A stretch of DNA of 31,144 nucleotides. It comes from Spongospora subterranea (taxonomy: Eukaryota; Endomyxa; Phytomyxea; Plasmodiophorida; Plasmodiophoridae). Numbering within the stretch: position 1 is the first letter of the stretch; each line of letters opens with the position of its first letter. Positions 1 through 8,959 of this stretch are shown here, piece by piece. Position numbers and translations under genes: made by a program. The notes beneath the pieces are model-generated. The model ran no database searches, was not told where the DNA came from, and was given only the letters and a program-made list of their open reading frames with translations. The stretch lies in assembly GCA_900404475.1 (NCBI GenBank), contig OUQQ01000127.1, positions 7,509 through 38,652 on the forward strand. The letters are read 5' to 3'.

Positions 1-356
1 TCATTTGCCAAGTCGGGTATGTACAAACTTGATCAACACGAGGCGCGGCCCGACTCAGCCCATAGCCCTCCCACAAAAATGTGTGCCCATCAATGCCAAC
101 GTCGGTTAGCTCAACCAGCAACTTCATCGAGTTGCGAAGTATTCAGTAGTGTGAGAGTAGTTGAATGAGGTTTTCAACGACGAAATCGGTGAAGGAACAT
201 AAACGGTTGTTAGGAGGAAACACGCAGCCCGCGCATATGTTCACTTGCAGTGGTCATGATGGAGGTCGCGATTCATGGACAACGTGCCAACATGACAAGT
301 GTCAGATACCCTCTGCACCGATGGACGTTGTTGCTGGCCAGTTGTATGGGCTTGAC

Positions 357-390
357 GTCCACCATCTTCAACGTGCCTCGCTTATGGCTT
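357..390 (+). repeat. left arm of 34-bp inverted repeat
   Basis: The reverse complement of this segment matches 681-714 at 32 of 34 positions. The arms are separated by about 290 bp. Read outward, both arms can encode the same short peptide (SHKRGTL), which suggests two opposed copies of a mobile-element fragment rather than a simple hairpin. Confidence 0.75.
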
Positions 391-680
391 AAAATCGCCC
401 TTTCCATACTCAGGTTTGACCCGCCGAATGCCGAAATCAGGGACTTTTTCCTTGCCAGTGATAAAAGCGGTTTGGACAGGGCTCCGGTTTGTTTCAGCCC
501 GAAGCTGGCCCGAGTTGCTTGAGCCAATCTAGTCTTGATCTGTCCATTGTGGTCGATTCGGCCACCAACCATTTCCACGCCCAGAAGTTTTTGACCGGGA
601 TTGCGACAGATGGACTGAGCTCACCCTACAAGATCAGGCGATCCCTGTCCATACCGCTATTATCGCCATGAAATGATTTC

Positions 681-714
681 AAGTCATAAGCGAGGCACGT
701 TGGAGATGGTGGAC
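681..714 (-). repeat. right arm of 34-bp inverted repeat
   Basis: Partner of 357-390, with two mismatches in 34 bp. Similarity falls away quickly beyond the arms. No target-site duplication was recognised, so the element type is not known. Confidence 0.75.
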
Positions 715-1631
715 AGGTTCATCGGACGATGTACCGCCAGATGTATCGGATCCGGGGGTGGCAATTTAGGGTTAGTTGAGGATGATGAAGGTGCTGGCTG
801 ATATTGAATCTCACTGGGGACAATTACAGCGACGTTGGGATCTGGCGACGTGGTAAATGGCGAATGTTCTGTTGCGGGCGCTAAAAGCAGAGACTTGTGC
901 TCGTTGTTGTCCTGACTTTGCCCAGAAGTTGCCCCTGCTTACATGTTGTTTATATGCACCCTGTAATTACTCATCGTAGTTTTCTGACTATATCATTGAG
1001 GTCTTTACTGGCAAAACGGTGGCTAGCATTATTTGGCAGTAGCGATGAATATTTTGGGAAATTGTTGATAAGCTTGCAAAATCACCATCCGATCTCCCAG
1101 CATCCCTCAAATCGCCTATTGTCGTTTGACAACGTTCAGGCGTCATATGCATCGATCGCAACACTTGCATTCAATTAAATGAGGCACAGCTGAAAGCCAC
1201 AGCGAAATGACCGCAAATACCTGACGTGTAATAGTACTCCGAAGTCATGGACGTTTCCCCTGTCACAAACATCAACGCGGTTAAATGTTGTACATCACAG
1301 TTACGAATCACAAAACCAGTGGTACTGTGGTTGAGCTCTATCCTCTAGGAAGCAAATAATACAATTGTGGCCCAATGCCTATAGACAGTTAACGTCTTTC
1401 AAATCATCACAACTATTTGTATTTTCAGAACAACACCGCTTTTGGACAATGAGGGACCCAGGCTTATTGTATCGTCGCAACTGGAGTCTCGTCGAGCCAG
1501 AGGGATTGCATATTCGTGAAAAGATGTGTAGTTAACGAGACCTAAATGATAAACGACGCTCAATCAGGCATCGCAAAACCATGTACATATCACGTAAAAT
1601 TTTGACCGGTAACAACCACTTGATGCAAAAA

Positions 1632-4442
1632 TCATTGTTTACAACCAACGCAACTGACTTTATATGGTGTCGGATTGAGATATCGGACATGGTCAGCTCG
1701 TAGAGACTTTACCTGAATAGTAATGTTAAAATAGCGATACGGCAAAGTTGTGATAAATAAAACACCTGTTCTTGAACCCGCTCTCGAACCTGAAGTAAAG
1801 GTTGCAGTGGTCGCATTACTTCGCCCCGATCCCAGTATAGATGCAACAGGGGTTTAACAGTAGACGCAACAACATCGCAACGCTTCTGGCTTTCTAAGTT
1901 GGCAAAAGCAATCAGGTCAAGACATTCGATTTCATAATAAGAGAATCCCTCATCCCCCGAGTTAAATGTTCACATTGCGAAAATAACCAAATTTCATTAC
2001 AAACGAGAACACGGAAAATCGTAACAGTTTGAAAACGTCAGCCCATATATAACGCAGAAAACGCTCGAGATTCCAGACCAGGAATGCGAAAACAACACAA
2101 GGCAAACTAGCAACACCTATCGGATGATTACAGCGGATTTTGACACCGCTTTGCGGTGGCGGTTCCGCGGCATCAGACAGCAAATCCAATATTGGTTCTC
2201 CGACAGCATTAAACAGGCGATATACAGCTTTACGCCCAGGAATAGTCATCTTAGCCAGATCGGCCGAGACCTTGATGCGAGGACGGTTCTTCACTTCGAC
2301 AAGTTTGAATACGCACCCCAAAGCCTGAGTTGTACCGATTGTCAAAAACAAACAAGGAAGATGCATGTATTCCCACAGGTTGTTTCTGGCAAGTCACCAA
2401 ATGAGTCCCGACACCAAAACAATCTGAATAAGAAACATGACATTTCTGTTGGAATTGTGAGATGTGGCGATTGGTTGAATAAAAAGAAAACTGGTCACGT
2501 AACAAACACGAGAGATACCTATAGAGTGGCCTTCGAGAGCTAACGCTTGCAAAACATCTTCATTGATATCGCTACTAGCGATGATGGTCAAGTTTTCAAA
2601 AGGGACTGTGAACCTAGTGACAACTTGACCGGTATTCGGAAGAAAAAGAGAAAGGTAACCAACTTTTTACTGATCTCTTCGAACTTTTGTCGGCAAACGT
2701 TGGAATAATAAGCCAAGTCACCAGAATCTAATCGAATTCCAATAGCACGAAAGCCTATAAACAGAACCATAAATCAACAGCGAAGATATCCGATAAGCGC
2801 GAACGGATATGAATTTGTTGATACCTGCATCATGAAGTGCTAAAGCGACGGATAAGAAGTTGGGAAGGCCACTGGTTAGCACGTTGTAGGTGTCAATCAG
2901 TGCCAGAAATCCGGAGCTGAATGCCTGAGCGAAACAAATAAACGCTGCCAGTTCGCTCAAGTTTGAGCTGGAACCAAGGAGATCTCGATATTTTAGGCAC
3001 AATTCGACAAATTCCATCTGTAGTCGTCATTAGATTAATCGATAGACCACGAGAAAAGGAACAGCGGCAAACGGCGGTCATTCTAACATGTGAGTTGCAT
3101 TTTTGTATATTCAACAGGTGAAACCAATGAAGTGCTATAATAACTAAACCTGGGATCAACCTGTTCGCTATATTAAATTTGGAAACAAATACAAAAATAA
3201 TGATTTTCATTGAAGTGTAACTCGAATGAAATGCATCAGATTCAGTAAATAGCATACGGTTTTGCCACTCGCGCTTTTGATGGTGGTAGAGGGTAGCTCA
3301 TGTAAAGATGTAAAACTCGACACAAAAGAATGCGCGTGCGTCCCACGAACAGTCAAGTTAAACAACTGTCCTGCCAAGACGTTGCTGGTTGCATTAAACT
3401 GAAAGGCCAAACAGTGCCAATCAGAGACAAGGACAAACTTACGCTCCTCGAAAATTTACCCCTCCCATGTAGGCATATCGTGATGCTGAAACACCACCAT
3501 CAGGTCCTAAAAACACCCAGTTGGTATTGCACGCATGCGTGAAAACAGCATCGCATTGGTTTACCTTGAGCGCGACGTAAGCCAAACTCAAGAAGTTGCC
3601 GGAAATCGCCGACAATGACACGATGGCGAGCGGCGTTGGTTGTTATAAGCGAGGCATAGTTTACCAAGACCAAGAATGTCGTCTCCATGAGCTGCGCCAA
3701 AGCCAGCGGGCCTACGAGCAACAAGGAATGTTCATTGACGCAACTACATGAACGAGCTATACGACCTTCAATACGAATTAGTGGGATACGTGGAAAAACT
3801 ACAGTCCCTAAGCATCGAGTTAAATATATAGCGCAATCGTGGTTCATAGGAGAAACAAAACGCGCACGGTGCCAATGCTAGCGACCGTTACATCTTACAG
3901 ACCAGTACGGAACCAAAAAGGATAAAACAGGCAGATGTACCTTCATCAATAGCATATATTTTGAGCGCATCGGTGTTAAGCTCTGACAAAAATTTTAAGA
4001 ATTCTGGTTCAAAATGCGGGTTGATTGACTTGATCGTGCGCAAATCCTCCTCACTAAAAGCGAAATTACTGACGAACCGCAGAACTTCTTCTAATCCTGC
4101 AAAAATCGTGTATTGCCTAAGGTAATGCAGATTAGAAGGGGTTTGCTACATTGGCCAGCACGGTGCTTTTTTATCGTTGATAATAACAGAATATGCATCA
4201 ATCATCTATCCATACTCATACTAAACGTTAAAGGAAAAGCCAAAAGGTCAAAAAGTTCAGATCATAAGTGGATACTGTCGGCAAAAGTCAGACCCGTTGA
4301 ATGGGTTGGAGCGGAAGAACAGATCGAATACAGCATAATCCATATGGCGGCCGGCGCGCCAATACGCGTACGCCATCGAGATCTGGTAGTAATCGGTAAG
4401 AAGAGGCCTTACGAACGACGAGGTCGGCGGGGGCAGCAGCAT
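1632..4442 (-). CDS. NAPRT: nicotinate phosphoribosyltransferase, 13 exons
   Basis: This enzyme converts nicotinic acid and PRPP to nicotinic acid mononucleotide, the first step of the cytosolic Preiss-Handler route to NAD. Exons in minus-strand order: 4442-4294, 4116-3941, 3807-3766, 3711-3565, 3506-3460, 3398-3258, 3017-2825, 2754-2664, 2613-2519, 2423-2377, 2324-2117, 1893-1766, 1712-1632. They sum to 1,545 nt (514 aa plus stop), near the 538 aa of the human enzyme, with all introns GT-AG and phases consistent. Visible landmarks are RPLLTDYYQ near the N terminus, [16 protein letters not shown]-like [21 protein letters not shown], and GTHAHSF, whose His at about residue 210 matches the phosphorylated His of the family. 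Further on come GIRLDSGDL (residues 305-312), GVGTHLVTC and a C-terminal [10 protein letters not shown]. Three exons are only 42-47 nt. The start is the first ATG before the conserved RPLLTD segment; a farther upstream start cannot be excluded. The gene appears intact. Confidence 0.95.
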
Positions 4443-4643
4443 ATCGTGTGGCGTGCAGAAGATGGATATATTGAGGTCGGTCGTTCACAAAGTATCGAAA
4501 TTCATCCTGAACAAAGGCCGAAATACAGTACACGGGTATTTGAGATGAAAAAAGTTATAAGCCGTAACTGTATTTATACCAAAAAATTATTGTGAAATGT
4601 CTGGGTTGCGCGATACGCAGAACGCACTGGATTTTTGTTGATA

Positions 4644-4720
4644 GACTCAATTTTGAACCTTTTTGAACCCTGAACCTTTTTGAACCCGCACTGACACACA
4701 GTCATCCATGGATACCAGCT
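4644..4720 (+). repeat. left inverted arm of the MULE remnant
   Basis: The reverse complement of this segment aligns with 5882-5940 almost continuously. The main difference is a 17-bp unit that is tandemly duplicated here (4654-4670 and 4671-4687) and single in the right arm. Read on the minus strand it gives a cysteine-containing peptide (WMTVCQCGFKKV) which the right arm also encodes on the plus strand. Confidence 0.8.
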
Positions 4721-4831
4721 TCTATCCACCTCATCAGTCAGAGAAACTCCGGGGAGTCTCCGGGGGATGCTATATTTGCTACATTCTGTACAGTACCAAA
4801 AATGAATCCAGCACCAGCACCGAACAGCAAC

Positions 4832-4978
4832 GGCATTATTTTCAACTCGAGAAATTTGATTTTCCATCGTTCACTTAAAGATGGAAGCGTTCATTATCGC
4901 TTAGAGCGAGCAAATTACGACCGACTTCTTGTCGGGGCACTGCAGAAACTTCTGCAGCCGGCGTCCCAGTTGAACTGA
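4832..4978 (+). pseudogene. MULE N-terminal domain remnant
   Basis: A 48-codon open stretch contains HRSLKDGSVHYRLERANY. This resembles the start of the zinc-finger-like (FLYWCH-type) DNA-binding region found at the N terminus of many MULE transposases, where an aromatic residue and a short sequence of the type TKDGxxYWRC recur. The downstream Cys/His residues expected of that domain are not in frame, and a TGA closes the frame at 4976-4978. Identification rests on family pattern only. Confidence 0.4.
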
Positions 4979-5062
4979 TCCCTCACACGTGCCAAAGTCT
5001 GGGCGAATATGCGGCCGTTGATGGGTTTTTAGATGGAAGGGACGAAGCACACTTGCGTGTGT

Positions 5063-5899
5063 TGCGACTTGGAAATGGCGTTAGTAAACGCAATCAAAGG
5101 TTGTGTCCACCTGTGCCATCATGTCTAGGCTTAAGATTGAAAAATCACTACAGGTGAATTTCCTGGGTTGTCCTCAGTAAGGGGTTGTCTGTTTCATTTC
5201 AAACAGGCTAATAGAAGAAAACTAGTTAACGTGGGTATGGACAATCAATTGATCGGCGCTATGATGCGACCCGGTTCCCTGGATGTTTTAACTGTAGTGC
5301 CACATTCACAAATCTGTAATGAGGGTTTTGGGTTCATTGCATCGATTCTACAAGCATTGCCTTCATATGACGAAACGCAGCAATCTGTAAAATCAAGTTT
5401 TTTTGATTATTTTCGCAAAACTTGGGTGAATTTGTTCAAACCCAACGACAGGAGCATTAGCCGACAAATCAGCCGAGGAGAGCTAATTGTAAACCGTACG
5501 AATAATCCTTTAGAATCTTCCAACAGCAGGTTTAATAATTATTTTCCCACTGCTCATCCGAACCTTAATGTATTCGTTCACAAGTTGCGAGATGAAGCTG
5601 AGAGTTTTGTGAGGTTTCAACATGAATGCGATATCGGTACAAGCGTACCGCCCAACCACGCTCCTGCTGTGATAGCGTCGTCGGACCTAATCCCTGAAAA
5701 TCATCATGATGAAGTCTTCATCGGTCCTCATCACGTGAAATTGATCAAGAAGCTGGAAAGCAACCTCGATGAAGAGGATGACCAACAACTGGATCTCATC
5801 GGGTATAATAGAGATATTGATAACTTCCAGTATGTGTTCATAACTAATCTCCAAGAAATGGAAACCCCCCGCTACAACACCAGCTGTATCCATGGATGA
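5063..5899 (+). pseudogene. MULE transposase fragment with one intron
   Basis: Two exon-like blocks, 5063-5099 and 5154-5899, join in frame across a 54-nt GT-AG intron. The joined frame gives CDLEMALVNAIKG and GCLFHFKQA, the hallmark end of the DDE catalytic region in Mutator-like transposases. About 70 residues further comes YFRKTWVN, then VNRTNNPLESSN and PTAHPNLNVFVHKL, which are typical of the downstream part of these proteins. The last about 90 codons are Asp/Glu/His-rich, and the stop at 5897-5899 lies inside the right inverted arm. The region before CDLEMAL, where the first catalytic Asp would lie, is missing, so the fragment should be inactive. The first in-frame ATG of the large block is at 5237 and would exclude the conserved part. 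Confidence 0.75.
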
Positions 5900-5940
5900 A
5901 TGTGTGCCAGTGCGGGTTCAAAAAGGTTCAAAATTGAATC
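5882..5940 (-). repeat. right inverted arm of the MULE remnant
   Basis: Partner of 4644-4720. It overlaps the end of the transposase frame and supplies its stop codon, so the frame probably ends early compared with the ancestral protein. Confidence 0.8.
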
Positions 5941-6004
5941 CGCCCATTTTCGTGGGGTCGAACAAGTGGAACGCCATGAAATGTATCGCAACTCGTCAGA
6001 CTGG

Positions 6005-6484
6005 AAGGAATGGAAACGTGGGAATGGTTGTTTGTGACTGTGATATACAACAGGGGTTGTTGATGGTTCCTGGCAATTTCGGAGAAAATTCAAACTAGAA
6101 CCGAGTGACCGCCACCTTGGGCGTTGCCGAGGAGCCTGGTCTTGCACATGCACATATTCGGGAGTCGCAGCTGATGAGACGCTGCTGAGCCAGAAATATT
6201 TAAAGAATCCAGGCCTATCGGTATAATGAAAAAATTGAAACTCGATCTTTCACAAAATTTCGCACTTTTAGAGTAATACCGACTCCGGGTTGTGCTAAAT
6301 GCTCGAATTTCTTCAGCCTTGTTCGCAGCACAACTCCACATCTGGCCAGCGCCGGACAATAATATCAGCACAATATCGGAGAATATCGGAGACTGGCAAG
6401 AGGGGATCTACACCGCCTATTTAGAGGCAATATGCTGATATTCACAGAAACCCTGAGCCAACTGCTTGGCATTCCTGCTGAGTA
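6005..6484. other. intergenic stretch before the methyltransferase gene
   Basis: No recognisable coding sequence on either strand. A 10-bp unit is repeated twice in tandem near 6373-6392. This stretch probably holds the promoter and 5' UTR of the plus-strand gene that starts at 6485. No clear core promoter motif could be assigned. Confidence 0.5.
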
Positions 6485-7387
6485 ATGGCCTGCACAATGG
6501 CGCTTCTCTTTGCTGGTTTCATATGGGCTCTGCTGATTTGCTGGTCGAGGTCTAATGATGGGATGCTATCAGGGTTTTCCCCTATGTATAGAGGAGTCGA
6601 ACTCAGCGCATTCGTCAACGACCAGGGCGAGGTTCTGGTCGTCAGAACCCGCAGATCGGCCGCCGATATCGATCTTGGAGGGGTCGAGACCTGGGTTGAT
6701 CTCGACCAATACCGCTCTCTCCCTTATATCGAAGAGATTGTATTCCGGGCGCTCTCTCATGGACCGAGACTGAGAATTGCGATATTGGGTCTGGGAGGCG
6801 GCGCCATGGCGTATCTGCTACGACATTATTGTCCACTCTGCGAAATTGTCGCCATTGATTCCAGCCAGGACGCCATTTACATCTCCCGACAGTTCGTGCA
6901 GCCCGATGATTTCACAAAAAACGGTTTCCATTGCGCTATTCAACTGACCCGAATCATTGATCATTTCAATGCCAATTCCAAAAACTCATTTGACGAACTA
7001 ATTTCGAAACCCAAAAAGCAATTCCGATCAGTTCGCGAAGGTGTCTTTGAAAAGTCGATTGATGCAAGGCCATTCCGCATCAAATACAGCATTGGCAAAG
7101 CGGACGAGTTTATTCAGATCTCTCAGGATGAATCGTTTGATGTGATTATTAACGACGTATTTGATGAACTCGGCGCACCCGAATCAGTTCAATCGATTCC
7201 ATTCCTGACTGGCGTTAAACGGGTATTACGAGGCGGCGGTGTGTATTTGGTCAATATATGTTCTCACGTTGGACGGCCATCTCCTGTTCGACCTGCCAGC
7301 AGACGTCTCGCCACTGTATTCGACGCCGTTTGGACCGTCCAGGTGCCGAACACGGCGAACACAATCGCCATCGCATTCAGGCAATAA
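6485..7387 (+). CDS. membrane-anchored SAM-dependent methyltransferase, spermidine-synthase-like
   Basis: Single open frame of 300 aa. A TGA two codons upstream (6479-6481) bounds the start unless there is a 5' intron. Residues 3-20 form a hydrophobic segment (MALLFAGFIWALLICW) that looks like a signal anchor. From about residue 96 there is a class I methyltransferase fold of the spermidine synthase / METTL13-like type: AILGLGGGA (motif I, residues 99-107), an acidic residue after strand 2 (VAID, 122-125), GKADEFI (204-210), DVIINDVFDE (219-228) and VLRGGGVYLVNI (247-258). Residues about 141-195 are a poorly conserved, Lys/Arg-rich insertion between motifs. I do not see the polyamine-site residues needed to call a true spermidine synthase, so substrate and product are unknown. 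The anchor suggests an endomembrane or secretory location, which is inference. It is intronless, unlike every other gene modelled here. Confidence 0.75.
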   Translation: MACTMALLFAGFIWALLICWSRSNDGMLSGFSPMYRGVELSAFVNDQGEVLVVRTRRSAADIDLGGVETWVDLDQYRSLPYIEEIVFRALSHGPRLRIAILGLGGGAMAYLLRHYCPLCEIVAIDSSQDAIYISRQFVQPDDFTKNGFHCAIQLTRIIDHFNANSKNSFDELISKPKKQFRSVREGVFEKSIDARPFRIKYSIGKADEFIQISQDESFDVIINDVFDELGAPESVQSIPFLTGVKRVLRGGGVYLVNICSHVGRPSPVRPASRRLATVFDAVWTVQVPNTANTIAIAFRQ

Positions 7388-8244
7388 CATCCATCTTTGA
7401 CCAAGTCCAAGAAGCTGTCGCCACTAAGTTTTCAGACCCGCCATTTCTGCACACAAGGCCTCCGGAAGAATGACAGTGATTAACGGGACCAACACGGCAA
7501 CCGATGGGAAAGAACAATTCGACAAATCTAAAATCAAAAACGCCGTACAAAAATAAAAAACCGAAAAGCAGAATCAGAAGTTGGTGCAACATCTATACTC
7601 CTTGGGAAACGACACAAACAAACGCCGCTGACGATGCGACAGAACAGTGTCATGTCCAAAGTTTTCGTCACCGAGTGCTTGAGGCTAGAACCCGCCATCA
7701 ACGGTGATCAACTAAAAACAACCGCCGTTTCCGGTTGACGAATATTTGCAACAGCAGAACACAGCAAAAGTATTCCCCGAAGATTCTTGTGGACAACGAT
7801 GATGGAACTTTTTGCGTAAAGCGTTTCACAGTGCGATCGTTGGAGTACCGATATTGCGTAAAAATCAAAGGTTCGGGCGCCCATTCGCCCATTCATCGGC
7901 AACCGATTCGGCAAGGTCGAGGGAGGTTGACTATCTCACGGAGTCCGCGACGGCTCACATTTATCGTCACACTCTCTCTTATCGTCGGTCGTCTGTCGAC
8001 TGATCTCTGACATCGCACACCTCTGGTCGTTCATACGAGTGCCCTCGTCTGAAACGGTATACGTATGTATGTGCCACATTTCTTTGCACCTAATATTTTA
8101 TTGGCTTAGTTTTGAATAATGTGAACCTCTGGTTTTCAATCTGTTTTCATTCCGTTTTCAAGGTCTCAGTGTGCATTTGGATGATGTTTTCAATTCAAGT
8201 ATCTTGGTCTGTTTGAACGCTGAAAATTTGCTTGATTGGTAGAA
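7388..8244. other. intergenic stretch upstream of eIF1A
   Basis: Several 60- to 90-codon frames lie here on both strands, but none has an ATG start with recognisable homology. A plus frame at about 7770-7900 contains DNDDGTFCV, which loosely recalls a filamin-type immunoglobulin repeat, but the match is short and unsupported by neighbours. A minus frame at 7377-7592 begins with a hydrophobic stretch and overlaps the end of the methyltransferase gene. The last 200 bp before 8245 are probably the eIF1A promoter and 5' UTR. Confidence 0.5.
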
Positions 8245-8959
8245 ATGCCAAAGAATAAAGGAAAGGGAGGAAAGAATCGCAGGCGTGGTAAGAATGAAAG
8301 CGAGGAGAAGCGAGAGCTAACTGTTAAGATGGATGGACAGGAGTATGCTCAAGTACAAAAGATGTTGGGAAACGGTCAGTGATTTTCTGTGCCAATATTT
8401 TTTCATCTTTTCAATCGGTTTTGCGCTTTGAGTTTTTAAGTCGATTTCTGGCTGCGGTTTCACGGTTGTTTCATAATCCCATTTCATCGTCATCGTTCTG
8501 CGCTCGGCATTGTTTTTCTGAAGGTTCCCGTATCAGGTCGGTTGGAGGCGACGTGTTTCGACGGCAAGACCCGTCTGTGCCATATTCGCGGGAAAATGCG
8601 GAAACGGGTCTGGGTGAACCAGGGTGACATAATCCTGATCGGCTTGCGCGAGTTCCAGGATGGCAAAGGCGACTGTATCCTGAAATACTCGTCAGATGAG
8701 GCCCGTGCTCTCAAGGCAATGGGCGAACTACCTGATAATGGTGAGTCGAGCCCTGATATTATTGTGATTCGATCCTATTTTTGTTCAAATGTTTGCTACT
8801 TCTGGTTCAACGTGAGAGCTGTATTTGTTCAGTGATGGTGTTTTTTCCAAATCAATCTAATGTCTAACGGCCGATGTTTCTTTAGCTCGTATCAATGAGA
8901 CCACCGGTCTTGGTTCGGACGACGAAGAGGATGTCAACTTCGTTTTCGATGAGATCTAA
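8245..8959 (+). CDS. EIF1A: translation initiation factor eIF1A, 3 exons
   Basis: eIF1A binds the A site of the 40S subunit and promotes scanning and start-codon selection together with eIF1 and eIF2. Exons are 8245-8374, 8537-8740 and 8886-8959 (408 nt, 135 aa plus stop), with introns of 162 and 145 nt, both GT-AG. The protein starts with the basic tail [17 protein letters not shown]. It continues through the OB fold ([47 protein letters not shown]) and the helical part ([21 protein letters not shown]), and ends in an acidic tail. Human eIF1A is 144 aa; the C-terminal acidic tail is slightly shorter here. The segment VNQGDIIL differs from the animal NTSDIIL form and is one hint that the host is not an animal. 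Confidence 0.97.

Larger units (their letters stand above)
1..1631. other. intergenic stretch, no recognisable gene
   Basis: No open frame here resembles a known family, and no chain of short exons with good splice sites could be built on either strand. The longest frames (about 90 to 100 codons between 165 and 578, on both strands) overlap each other and share the inverted repeat at 357-390 / 681-714, so they look like repeat-derived sequence. A 60-codon minus frame at 988-1170 is unassigned. The stretch lies downstream of the NAPRT stop codon, so part of it may be the 3' UTR of that gene. No AATAAA signal was seen close to that stop. Confidence 0.6.
4644..5940 (+). mobile_element. degenerate MULE-type DNA transposon with inverted arms
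   Basis: Two inverted arms (4644-4720 and 5882-5940) enclose pieces of a Mutator-like transposase on the plus strand. These are an N-terminal DNA-binding-like segment (4832-4978) and a later catalytic-region segment (5063-5899). The middle part of a full-length MULE protein is missing, so the element is a deletion derivative and cannot be autonomous. Weaker similarity between the two sides seems to continue outward to about 4600 and 6004. No matching target-site duplication was found next to either arm. It lies upstream of the NAPRT start and of the methyltransferase gene. Confidence 0.7.

Noticed and set aside
2124..2543. 139-codon plus-strand open frame
   Set aside because: Antisense to NAPRT exons 10 and 11; the minus strand carries the conserved protein.
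4113..4595. 160-codon plus-strand open frame
   Set aside because: It is antisense to NAPRT exon 1 and part of exon 2 and shows no homology of its own.
5892..6098. 68-codon plus frame after the MULE fragment
   Set aside because: It starts inside the right inverted arm in a different frame from the transposase and has no homology; it is most likely repeat-derived.
6642..6836. minus-strand frames inside the methyltransferase gene
   Set aside because: Shadows of the plus-strand frame that carries the GLGGG motif.
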